Position numbers and translations under genes: made by a program. A model generated the notes under the pieces. The model ran no database searches. It was not told where the DNA came from and saw only the letters and a program-made list of their open reading frames with translations. A stretch of 64,000 nt of DNA from Planctopirus ephydatiae (GTDB taxonomy: Bacteria > Planctomycetota > Planctomycetia > Planctomycetales > Planctomycetaceae), in contig NZ_CP036299.1 of assembly GCF_007752345.1 (NCBI RefSeq), positions 310,001 through 374,000 on the forward strand. The letters run 5' to 3'. Of the stretch, positions 1 through 7,322 are shown piece after piece; position 1 is the first letter of the stretch, and the number at the start of each line of letters is the position of its first letter.

Positions 1-330
1 GACTGGGGCTGCGGTTATGGGACCAATCCCGGCAGAGCCGTCACTTCGGCACTCCTGGCGATGCTGTTCTTCGCCGTTCTTTATGCCATTGGCTACCAGC
101 ACTTCGAGATCGACAGCCCGCCTATTGCCGATCTGCCAGCCGATGGAATTATCAATCGCGTGGTTTACTCGTTAATGACGACCGTGAGTGTATTTACTTC
201 TGGCTTTGGAGGAGATCAGTTTAATACTGCACATGGGTGGGTTTTGATACCACTCAATATCGAGGCTTTGCTAGGGACTTTACTCTGGGGTTTATTTGTG
301 GTGGCCTTCAGTCGTAAAGTGATTCGATAA
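1..330 (+). CDS. C-terminal part of a channel-like membrane protein (5' end outside window)
   Basis: The frame is open from base 1 and stops with TAA at 328-330, so only the last 109 residues are seen. The fragment begins DWGCGYGTNPGRA, followed by a hydrophobic segment, a pore-loop-like stretch (MTTVSVFTSGFGGDQ) and a final membrane helix ending in FSRKVIR. The helix-pore-helix arrangement and the CGYG-NP-R entry motif resemble the C-terminal two-helix ion-channel domain often fused to pentapeptide repeats in bacteria; any N-terminal repeats would lie to the left of the window. The usual K+ selectivity signature TxGYGD is not exact (TSGFGGD), so ion selectivity cannot be claimed. The ATG at 61 is internal to the frame and is probably not the start. 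Confidence 0.7.
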   Translation, partial: DWGCGYGTNPGRAVTSALLAMLFFAVLYAIGYQHFEIDSPPIADLPADGIINRVVYSLMTTVSVFTSGFGGDQFNTAHGWVLIPLNIEALLGTLLWGLFVVAFSRKVIR

Positions 331-379
331 CTTCGCCATTGGGCCCTTTGATACGGATTCCAATAAACAATTGCGCGGC

Positions 380-464
380 GGGTGGCTGGGGTTGAGTCTT
401 CGAACCCCCAGCAATTTTCGGCATGAACTGGGGGTTCGCGAAGACGCTCAACCCCAGCTACCCC
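380..464. repeat. Long imperfect palindrome between genes
   Basis: Two arms of about 32 and 37 bp (380-411 and 428-464) are near reverse complements, sharing GGCTGGGGTTGAG, GTCTTCG and AACCCCCAG, and are separated by 16 nt. RNA from either strand would fold into a large hairpin. It sits between the converging ends of the channel-like gene and the ABC ATPase gene, so it may act as a bidirectional terminator, or it may be one copy of a dispersed intergenic repeat. No second copy was seen in this window. Confidence 0.6.
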
Positions 465-499
465 ATACCAAGGAGTGCAGTTGAATTTTGGAAACCGAA

Positions 500-1519
500 T
501 TAGTCCTCTTGATCGGCGGATTCGAAGGTTCTGCCGGTGACTTTGAGGAAGACTTCTTCGAGTGTGGGGCGGACGAGACCGATGGCGCGGAGTTCGGGGC
601 CTAAGCTGGTGGCGAGTTGTTCGACGAGACCTGGCGAGATTTCTCCTTCGAGCCGGAATGAAGAGCCCATGCGGAGTGCGTTGCGGCCCGTTTTCTGAAG
701 TAAGATTTCGGCAAACGTCTCGGGGTTGCGAGGTGTCATCGAGAGTGCATCCTGCCCGACGGATTGTGTGAGTTCATCGGGAGAGCCTTCGGCCACTTTC
801 TGCCCCTGATCGAAGATCACGACGTGGTCGGCGAGTTCGGCTTCTTCCATCAGGTGCGTACTGACGAGGATGGAAATCCCCATTTGGCGGAGCCGGGCAA
901 GTTCCTGCCACAGTTCACGCCGGCTGCCCGGATCGAGCCCGACACTGGGTTCATCGAGGAGGAGCAGGCGGGGATGGTGGAGCAGAGCTTTGGCCAGTTC
1001 GACACGACGCTTCCAGCCGCCGGAAAGTGTTTCGACCGTTTTAGGGAGCCAGTCTTTTAATCCCAGCGGTGTGCTGCATTCGAGAATACGCTGTTGCAGC
1101 TCGATGGAGCTGAGGCCGTAGAGCTTGCCCTGATGCCAGAGGTTTTCTTCGACAGTCAATCGGGTATCGAGGCTGGGGGATTGGAAGGTGACGCCAAAGA
1201 GTCGTCTGGCTCTCTGAGGTGAATGCGCGAGATCGACGCCGAAGATCTGGCCGGTTCCCTGTTGCCAGGGGAGCAGGGTGGCCAACAGCCTGAAGAGCGT
1301 CGATTTGCCACTGCCATTGGGCCCGAGCAGTGCGCATATCTGGCCTTCGTCCACGCGAAAAGAAACGTCCTTCAGTGCTAGAGGAGTTTCTTTCCGCGCG
1401 GGGTAGTGAAAGGAGACATGCTCGACGCAAATGGCGGCTGACAGGCAGGTTGGCGATGCACCCATAGATTTCGACTTTATCGGGGCGATGGCGTTGAGTT
1501 CATTTCTGTGTGAACTCAT
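500..1519 (-). CDS. ABC transporter ATP-binding protein (NatA/CcmA-like)
   Basis: 339 residues with a complete ATPase core: Walker A GPNGSGKST near residues 66-74, Q-loop around TFQSPS, signature LSGGWKRR near 165-172, Walker B LLLLDEPSVGLDP near 185-197 and switch histidine in STHLMEEAE. The last 90 residues are the C-terminal extension typical of ATPases that drive ABC-2 exporters. It should energise export by a membrane partner, but no permease gene adjoins it. The start ATG overlaps the stop of the upstream DUF1080 gene (ATGA at 1516-1519), which suggests translational coupling and supports this start. The first 28 residues carry no recognisable motif, so an internal ATG at residue 19 remains possible. 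The substrate is unknown. Confidence 0.9.
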   Translation of the reverse strand: MSSHRNELNAIAPIKSKSMGASPTCLSAAICVEHVSFHYPARKETPLALKDVSFRVDEGQICALLGPNGSGKSTLFRLLATLLPWQQGTGQIFGVDLAHSPQRARRLFGVTFQSPSLDTRLTVEENLWHQGKLYGLSSIELQQRILECSTPLGLKDWLPKTVETLSGGWKRRVELAKALLHHPRLLLLDEPSVGLDPGSRRELWQELARLRQMGISILVSTHLMEEAELADHVVIFDQGQKVAEGSPDELTQSVGQDALSMTPRNPETFAEILLQKTGRNALRMGSSFRLEGEISPGLVEQLATSLGPELRAIGLVRPTLEEVFLKVTGRTFESADQED

Positions 1520-2346
1520 TCGGCGGGGAGTTCGAGAAGTTCGACAGTTTTGAACTCCACGGGATGGCTTTCGGATTGTAGTGAGATGGTGCCAGAAGAG
1601 AGGAGTTTTTCGCCTCCACGAGCTTTGATGAGTTCTTTGGCGTGGGCATCTCGCTCATCGAGTTGAGGTTCGGTGTATTCGAGGACCGTCTTGCCATTGA
1701 CGACGTGGCGCATGAGTTTGCTGCCACGAACTTCGATTTCGGCTGTGACCCATTGATTGCCATCGTAAGTATCGGATGACGACGTGGTGCAGTGGGGTGT
1801 GAAGAGTTTGCCATTCATGACCACGTTTGTGCCGGGAGTGCAGAGATTGGCGGTGGTGCGTTTGCCTTTGCCCAATCCGCCGAGGAGCTGGACTTCGATG
1901 GAAGCGGGGAAGTCTTGATCTTTGCCGATCGTTTTGGGATCTTCGCCATGGAGCATGGCACCGCTGTTGCGGGTGGCCCAGCCGGGGCCACCTTTGCACT
2001 GATCGCCCACAAAGCGATAGACGATGCGCAGGCGGTAATTCGAGTAGGGCTTTTCGTAGTAGAGGTGGCCGAACTTCTCGCCAAACTCGGGGTATTTTGC
2101 GGGGTCATACACCACTTTGAGGAGGCCGTCTTCGACGCGGAAGGTGTTGCCGTAGTTCTCGCCGAGTTCGTGGTAGCGGATCTTGGGTGTCCAGCCGGTG
2201 AGATCTTTGCCGTTGAAGAGCTGAATCCACTTTTCTTCGCCCGATGTGCTGCTGGCCGGCGGTGTGGTTTCCTGTGCGAAGAGGCTCACGGAGCACGAGA
2301 GGCACAGTGTAATCGAAGTTGCCAATTTGATGATGGTGGAGAGCAT
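1516..2346 (-). CDS. Exported DUF1080 / 3-keto-disaccharide hydrolase-domain protein
   Basis: 276 residues. A signal peptide is evident (hydrophobic stretch after MLSTIIKLATS, likely cleavage after SLFA). The rest is one concanavalin-like DUF1080 domain, opening with WIQLFNGKDLTGW and containing GNTFRVEDGLLKV, LRIVYRF and the NSGAMLHGED region typical of the family. Some members hydrolyse 3-keto-glycosides; most planctomycete paralogues are untested, so substrate and activity are inferred. The protein should act in the periplasm or outside the cell. It precedes the ABC ATPase gene with a 4-bp overlap and follows the MoxR gene by 116 bp, an interval that contains one REP-like element. Whether the three genes share a transcript is unclear. 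Confidence 0.88.
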   Translation of the reverse strand: MLSTIIKLATSITLCLSCSVSLFAQETTPPASSTSGEEKWIQLFNGKDLTGWTPKIRYHELGENYGNTFRVEDGLLKVVYDPAKYPEFGEKFGHLYYEKPYSNYRLRIVYRFVGDQCKGGPGWATRNSGAMLHGEDPKTIGKDQDFPASIEVQLLGGLGKGKRTTANLCTPGTNVVMNGKLFTPHCTTSSSDTYDGNQWVTAEIEVRGSKLMRHVVNGKTVLEYTEPQLDERDAHAKELIKARGGEKLLSSGTISLQSESHPVEFKTVELLELPAE

Positions 2347-2407
2347 GGTGTGGCTTCTGCAGGAGGAGAAGGATGGTTTGTAGGGTTTGGGGAGTGGATG
2401 GGTTCAG

Positions 2408-2437
2408 GCATGCTTGCCCAAGGCTGCAAGCATGGCA
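2408..2437 (+). repeat. REP-like palindrome, copy 1
   Basis: Perfect 9-bp arms CATGCTTGC (2409-2417) and GCAAGCATG (2426-2434) flank the 8-nt loop CCAAGGCT, and the tail GGCAC follows. A partial second tail, ACATGGCAC, ends near 2454. Located between the MoxR and DUF1080 genes. Confidence 0.85.
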
Positions 2438-2462
2438 CTAGATTAACATGGCACTTAGCGCA

Positions 2463-3467
2463 TTACTGGGCGGTTTCTTTGAGCGTTTTGACACACGTGG
2501 TGATGAGGTCGCGTGGGGAGATGCCTTCGGCCTGGCCATCGTAGTTGAGGAGTACGCGATGTTGCAGGACTTCCTGAGCGAATGAGCGGATATCGTCCAG
2601 GGCGACATAAGGTCTGCCATCGGCCAGAGCCTTCACTCGGGCAGCTCGAATGAGCCCTTGAGCAGCGCGCGGGCTGGCGCCCCATTGCACAAACTGCTTG
2701 ACCTCGGCAGGGGCATCTTCGGTTTGTGGGTGAGTACTGAGAACCAGCCGGCACGCGTAATCGCGGATGATGTCAGTGACGACGACTTTGTCGAGGAGTT
2801 GCCGCAATTCGAGAATGCGATCGCCAGTGAGGAGTTGAGGAACTTCGACGGGGCGTTTAAGGATCGTACGGCTGACGACTTCGTTCAGCTCGGCTCGATT
2901 GAGAAACGGAACGACGACTTTGAAGAGAAAGCGGTCAAGCTGCGCTTCGGGGAGTGGGTAAGTGCCTTCCTGCTCGACGGGGTTTTGCGTGGCCAGCACG
3001 AAGAAGGGTTGCTGAAGTTTATGAATGACTCCGCCCGTGGTGACAGAGCCTTCCTGCATGGTTTCGAGGAGAGCGGACTGTGTTTTAGGTGAGGCGCGGT
3101 TGATTTCGTCGGCGAGAAGCAGCTGAGTGAAGATTGGTCCCTTGCGGAACTCGAAGCGATAGCGGCCCGCCTCATCGGTGGACATGATGTTGGTGCCGAT
3201 GATGTCGGCGGGCATGAGATCCGGGGTGAACTGAATGCGGCGGAATTCGAGGTTCAGCACTCGGGAAAGGGCTTTGACGAGTTCGGTTTTGCCGAGACCT
3301 GGCACCCCTTCGAGCAGTACGTTGCCACCAGCGAAAATGGCGACGAGAACGGATTCAATGGCGATCTTCTGGCCGACAATGACTTGACTGATGGCAGTGC
3401 GAGCCTTTTGAAACTCCTCGGCGAATCGGTTGGCTTCATCGCGTAAGCCCTCGACCTGAGATTCCAT
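2463..3467 (-). CDS. MoxR-family AAA+ ATPase
   Basis: 334 residues from the chosen start. Walker A GVPGLGKT near residues 54-61, Walker B LLLADEINRA near 116-125, sensor 1 in VLATQNP and the family block GTYPLPEAQLDRFLF are all intact, so it should be an active MoxR ATPase. These act as chaperones for metal insertion or complex assembly, usually together with DUF58 and von Willebrand A proteins; none of those is adjacent here. The reading frame stays open to 3566, but those extra 33 codons run through a REP-like element (3542-3571) and have no family similarity. The ATG at 3465-3467, giving MESQVEGLRDEANRF, matches the usual MoxR N-terminus and is preferred. An intermediate double ATG at residues 23-24 of the long frame is possible. 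Confidence 0.92.
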   Translation of the reverse strand: MESQVEGLRDEANRFAEEFQKARTAISQVIVGQKIAIESVLVAIFAGGNVLLEGVPGLGKTELVKALSRVLNLEFRRIQFTPDLMPADIIGTNIMSTDEAGRYRFEFRKGPIFTQLLLADEINRASPKTQSALLETMQEGSVTTGGVIHKLQQPFFVLATQNPVEQEGTYPLPEAQLDRFLFKVVVPFLNRAELNEVVSRTILKRPVEVPQLLTGDRILELRQLLDKVVVTDIIRDYACRLVLSTHPQTEDAPAEVKQFVQWGASPRAAQGLIRAARVKALADGRPYVALDDIRSFAQEVLQHRVLLNYDGQAEGISPRDLITTCVKTLKETAQ

Positions 3468-3541
3468 ACATGTTCCCCGAATTGGCTTTTCACACATCAT
3501 ATGAATCGCAACGTGAAATAGCGCGTCGAAGATTCCGCAGA

Positions 3542-3571
3542 CATGCTTGCCCATAGCTGCGAGCATGGCAC
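3542..3571 (+). repeat. REP-like palindrome, copy 2
   Basis: Arms CATGCTTGC (3542-3550) and GCGAGCATG (3559-3567; one mismatch) around the loop CCATAGCT, then GCAC. Located upstream of the MoxR gene in the 337-bp gap 3468-3804. Otherwise that gap holds only the hairpin at 3738-3770. Confidence 0.8.
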
Positions 3572-3737
3572 ACAGAGCTCTATTTCAAATTGGAATGCTT
3601 ATCAGACCGCGATCAACGGCTTCTATGAGGTTGCCAGAGTTGGGCAAGGAAGTCGAGTCGGCACCTGATGAAAAGATCTTTTCCGGGGCAAAACGCTGGA
3701 GGGGATAGAACCTCGAATTCGGTAGGGCTCAATGAAA

Positions 3738-3770
3738 ACGTCTCGACCAACAGTGAACTGGTCGAGACGT
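3738..3770 (-). terminator. Probable rho-independent terminator of the DUF1573 gene
   Basis: A perfect 12-bp stem (ACGTCTCGACCA at 3738-3749 with TGGTCGAGACGT at 3759-3770) encloses a 9-nt loop. On the minus strand the hairpin is followed by TTTT. It lies 35 bp beyond the stop codon of the leftward DUF1573 gene. Confidence 0.75.
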
Positions 3771-3804
3771 GATGGATCGTCAATGGTCGGAGTCGCCTGA
3801 TGAA

Positions 3805-4917
3805 TTACAGCCCGCTGGTTGTGGCGGGAACGCCTGCTGGTGCAGGAATCGAGGCGGCTGGGTTTGTGGCAGGTGCAGCCGGCGCGGAGATGATTGTTCC
3901 CGTGGCCTTGAACTGAATCACATTGGGGCGACCTGGGAGCGAGATGGTAAAGGTTTCGTTGAGTGGGCCTGCCAGATCGGGCACCTTGAGTGTCATAGGA
4001 AGAACGTGGACTGGAGCTGTGGTGGTGGGGAGCTTGACCTGGAAGGCCCCATCGACAGTTTCACACTCAATCTTTTCGATAGCAAACGGCTTCTTGGAGC
4101 GAATGACCACCTGCAGGGCTTTGGTGGTTCCTGGAACCAGGTTGCCCAGTGTGAGGAGAGAAGGAGTGATGACAAACTCAGCTTCCACTCGACCGTTGAA
4201 GGGGACTGGTACGGCGGGTGTGCCGACATCGTTGGTGGTGAGCGAGATGATGCCTCCAAAGTCACCGACGGGAGCATCGGGCGAGACCTTGGCAATCAAC
4301 TGATAGTTGACAGCACCACCACTGCGGCTGGTTTCGACGAAAGTGGCGGTGACGAGTGGATTGGAGGAGTTGATGCCGGTAATTGTCCAGTCGGGACGAC
4401 CTGCATAAGCGACGTTGACAGTTGATTCCTTGCCAGCCCCGACATCGAAGCCGCCGAAGTTGATCGCACCGGGAGTGAGAACCACATCTGTGCGGATGTA
4501 AACGCGAAGTGGGATTTGAACTTCGACCGTGCCGATGTTAGCAATCGAGAAGGTCACGAAGACGTTCGAGGTCTTTTCACGCATGAACTTGTAGGTATCC
4601 ATGGCGATTTCGACGTAACCTTCTTCGCCACTTTTCAGCAGGTTCGTGCTGAGCTTGGCCTTGGAGCAGCCGCAGCTGGTGCGGGTTCCGAGGAGTTGTA
4701 CGTCTTCTTTGTAGATATTGCGGATTTTGAGACGATAGACGGTGTCTGCTCCGCGGGCCACAGTGCCGAAATCGATGTTCTGCCGCTCCAGCATTTTGTT
4801 GGCCCAGTTCAATTCCTGAGCCATCAGATGGGTGGAGCCAACTGTCAGGAGGCCGATGGCCAGAAGACATGTGGCATGAAACAGGCGAGACACTTGACGA
4901 AACATGTTAGCGATCAT
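3805..4917 (-). CDS. Exported DUF1573-domain protein
   Basis: 370 residues from the chosen start. A signal peptide (hydrophobic LLAIGLLTVGS, probable cleavage after HLMA) precedes a DUF1573 domain opening with IDFGTVARGADTVYRLKIRN and carrying the family's SCGCS motif. At least two further Ig-like beta-sandwich segments follow (INFGGFDVGAGKESTVN; LTLGNLVPGTTKALQV), then a Pro/Ala-rich tail. Planctomycetes carry many such periplasmic or surface proteins of unknown role. The frame is open to 4965, but the ATG at 4915-4917 has AGGA about 8 nt upstream and gives a compact signal peptide; an ATG 12 nt further in is also possible. A strong terminator follows the gene. Confidence 0.85.
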   Translation of the reverse strand: MIANMFRQVSRLFHATCLLAIGLLTVGSTHLMAQELNWANKMLERQNIDFGTVARGADTVYRLKIRNIYKEDVQLLGTRTSCGCSKAKLSTNLLKSGEEGYVEIAMDTYKFMREKTSNVFVTFSIANIGTVEVQIPLRVYIRTDVVLTPGAINFGGFDVGAGKESTVNVAYAGRPDWTITGINSSNPLVTATFVETSRSGGAVNYQLIAKVSPDAPVGDFGGIISLTTNDVGTPAVPVPFNGRVEAEFVITPSLLTLGNLVPGTTKALQVVIRSKKPFAIEKIECETVDGAFQVKLPTTTAPVHVLPMTLKVPDLAGPLNETFTISLPGRPNVIQFKATGTIISAPAAPATNPAASIPAPAGVPATTSGL

Positions 4918-5086
4918 CCCTTTGATCCTGGTAAAGCCCCTGGAACTGACCAATCGACTGATCATCGACCAGTCTGAACTTGGTACTCGTCGGAAGAATT
5001 GCTCTCATGAGCAATCGGCTCCGGCATTGAACAAAACAATTCAATGTGCCCGTTCCTTGGGCATTACCACCATCTATCTCAACCAG

Positions 5087-5140
5087 ATCGGACAAACCGA
5101 ACAAGACTAATGCGCCTTTGACGAGGCGGTTTTGTCCGAT
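5087..5140. repeat. Inverted repeat with 27-nt loop
   Basis: ATCGGACAAACCG (5087-5099) pairs with CGGTTTTGTCCGAT (5127-5140), with a single bulged base. No T-run follows, so it is not a typical terminator. It lies in the divergent promoter region of the DUF1573 and flippase genes. Confidence 0.5.
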
Positions 5141-5336
5141 TCGATGTTGCCCTTTGCGTTGCTGGAAGAGTCTGCCGTGAGAGAAGTTGGCGCCCATGAC
5201 AGGCTTTCAACTCTCGAAACGACACTTCCAGTGAATCGATGGATGCTCCGCAGTTGTGATCTGTTAGGCACTCAAAACACCGGCTCACAGGCAACAACTT
5301 GCTCACTTGAATCGACTTAACGCGTGCGCGAAGTTA

Positions 5337-5360
5337 GTTGACAAGGTACAAAATGTCAAC
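5337..5360. promoter_or_regulatory. Possible operator: 7-bp inverted repeat
   Basis: GTTGACA (5337-5343) and TGTCAAC (5354-5360) form a perfect dyad with a 10-nt spacer, the geometry of a dimeric regulator site. TTGACA also matches a -35 box, but no good -10 follows at 17 nt. Functional assignment is speculative. Confidence 0.3.
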
Positions 5361-5790
5361 ATGGCCGAAAGAGTGCCGTCACGCCAGAAACAGGCCAGAA
5401 AGATGCCTCAAATTACCAGCTGCCCCCAAGCTACCTGTAAGGATGCGTTTCACCTGGGGAATGTGGTGAATCGTGATCGGGAAGTATCAGAGCAGGTCGA
5501 TGCGTGCAATCCGCACAAGCCGTTCTTTTGGATGTAACATCATTCACGATAATAAGTTAGAGGTTGTTAACGTGGTTTTGCCTTAATGAACACTCGGGTT
5601 TTTCCGTCGTCGTTCGGCCTGAGGGGCATTCTCGACCTAAACTGAAGCTGGAAGTCTGCAATTTGTGTCTTGTGCTCGATACTGCGGCTTGTGTTCTGGC
5701 GAGAGGCTCGATCGGTTTCGATCCTCGTTTTCGGAGCAGGGATCAGAGTTCCAGGCGGACAATCCAGTTCAGGTCAAGGATTTTTGCGAG

Positions 5791-7296
5791 ATGGCGGTTC
5801 AAAGTCTGAAATCCAATGTGCTCTTCACATGGCTGGCCCATCTGGCAGCATTGGTGACCGGCTTTTTCCTGATGCCGTACGTGATGCATGTGCTGGGTGA
5901 TGCCTCGTATGGGCAGTGGGTGTTCATCAATTCGTTCGTGGCGTATGGCGGCCTGTTGTACATGGGAATGGGCGAGACCATTTGCCGGTATGTGGCCAAG
6001 TATCACAGTGAAGGAAACACCAAAGGCCTCAATGAAGTTGTCACGATTGTGGCCTCGGTCTATTCGCTGGGAGCGGCGTTTGCGTTTCTGCTGTCAGTGG
6101 GGATTGCTCTCTTGTTGCCCTGGATGAGCCCCTGGAAGGGACAGGAGTTGCTGGAGATTCAGCTGGTTGTCGTGATACTCGGGCTGAACCTGGCGATGTC
6201 TCTCCTGGGGAGTATTTTTGGCGGTGTGCTGATGGGAGTCCGCCGGTTTGATCTCGAACGCACGGTCGGGATAGTGTTCGATCTGGTGCGCGTCGCTTTG
6301 ATTTTCGTGTTTCTGCATCGTGAATGGGGGCTGCTGACGATGGCCCTGATCTACATGATCATTACGATTCTCGAAAACAGTGCTTTCATGTACCTCTCGT
6401 GGAAAGCTCTTCCGGAGCTTCAGATTCGATTGTCGCACTGGAAGTTTTCGGTACTCAAAGAATGTACTTCGTTCAGTTCGATGGCGTTGCTGAACAATTT
6501 TGCCCAGAGCCTCATCTATGCGACGGATAGTATTGTCATTGGCTTTTTGATGGGGGCCGAGGCGATTGTGCCATACTATATCGCTTTGCGGCTGGTGCAG
6601 TTCATCCGTCAGCCAATTGAAAAGGTGGCATTTATCTGTATGCCGACTGCGGGGGCCATGCAAAGTTCGGCAGATCGCGGGAAGCTCCACAAACTCTTTT
6701 TGCAGGCGATCGGGATTACGTTTCTGCTGGCCGCCGGGATCAATCTGGGGGCGTACTTCTTTGGTGGCGACCTGATTACGTTGTGGGTGGGTGCCGGGTA
6801 TGAAGAATCTCATCGACTGCTGGTGATTCTGCTCGCAGCGACCGTGGTGACGTTGCCCTGCAATCTGTTGCGATCGTTCCTGCTGGCTCAGGGGACGATT
6901 CGCTTCCCGGCAATGATCTATTTTGCGGAAGCGATTGCCAATCTGGTGATCAGTCTGGGGCTGGGTTTAATGCTGGGGCGTGTGGGAGTGGCCATTGGGA
7001 CGTTGGTACCGGCTGTGATTCTCGAGGCGGGAGTTCTGTTGCCGTTTGGCTTGTCGATTCTCGGGATCAGCGGTTGGCGGCTGATGAGTGACGCCATTCG
7101 CCCCCAACTGGTACCACTGGCAGCACTGGCGGGGTATTGCCTGCTGATCAGCCCGCAGCCATGGGCTCATGGCAGTTGGCTGGCTTTGGTGGGTGTGAGT
7201 GCCGGTGGTGGTGCGGTGCTGGGAGTGGCCTGGCTGTTGGTCCACAATCCCCCGGGGAACTGGTGGCCCGGGTTGGTACGACGGCAGGAAGCTTAG
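5791..7296 (+). CDS. Polysaccharide flippase (MOP superfamily, Wzx/PST-like)
   Basis: 501 residues from the chosen start, strongly hydrophobic, with about 12-14 predicted membrane helices. The N-terminus (SLKSNVLFTWLAHLAALVTGFFLMPYVMHVLGDASYGQWVF, shown here as separate hydrophobic blocks) fits the first helices of Wzx/RfbX-type exporters, which flip undecaprenyl-linked sugar units across the inner membrane. The frame is open back to 5665, but those 42 residues are polar and unlike the family. ATG at 5791 begins MAVQSLKSN just before the first helix and has AAGGA upstream at a rather long spacing. No glycosyltransferase cluster adjoins it, so the glycan it handles is unknown. It is convergent with the kinase gene, 26 bp away. 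Confidence 0.85.
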   Translation: MAVQSLKSNVLFTWLAHLAALVTGFFLMPYVMHVLGDASYGQWVFINSFVAYGGLLYMGMGETICRYVAKYHSEGNTKGLNEVVTIVASVYSLGAAFAFLLSVGIALLLPWMSPWKGQELLEIQLVVVILGLNLAMSLLGSIFGGVLMGVRRFDLERTVGIVFDLVRVALIFVFLHREWGLLTMALIYMIITILENSAFMYLSWKALPELQIRLSHWKFSVLKECTSFSSMALLNNFAQSLIYATDSIVIGFLMGAEAIVPYYIALRLVQFIRQPIEKVAFICMPTAGAMQSSADRGKLHKLFLQAIGITFLLAAGINLGAYFFGGDLITLWVGAGYEESHRLLVILLAATVVTLPCNLLRSFLLAQGTIRFPAMIYFAEAIANLVISLGLGLMLGRVGVAIGTLVPAVILEAGVLLPFGLSILGISGWRLMSDAIRPQLVPLAALAGYCLLISPQPWAHGSWLALVGVSAGGGAVLGVAWLLVHNPPGNWWPGLVRRQEA

Positions 7297-7322
7297 AGTT
7301 TCTTCCTCAAGAGAAAGAAGCT

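Larger units (their letters stand above)
4918..5790. other. Intergenic region with two inverted repeats, no supported gene
   Basis: About 870 bp between the divergent DUF1573 and flippase genes. Short open frames here have no family features. It holds the inverted repeats at 5087-5140 and 5337-5360 and should contain both promoters, none of which can be placed with confidence. Confidence 0.6.

Noticed and set aside
395-415. TTCGAACCCCC considered as part of a tRNA T-arm
   Set aside because: No acceptor stem, anticodon arm or D-arm surrounds it; it is one arm of the long palindrome.
1792-2544. A 250-codon plus-strand frame opposite the DUF1080 gene
   Set aside because: Antisense to a gene with clear family motifs; the translation is a biased Gly/Ala/Val/Glu mirror without domains.
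2408-3571. Repeated palindromes considered as a CRISPR array
   Set aside because: Copies are kilobases apart, vary in loop and orientation, and no spacers or cas genes are present.
6094-6813. A 239-codon minus-strand frame opposite the flippase gene
   Set aside because: Antisense shadow, rich in His, Gln and Arg, with no family features.
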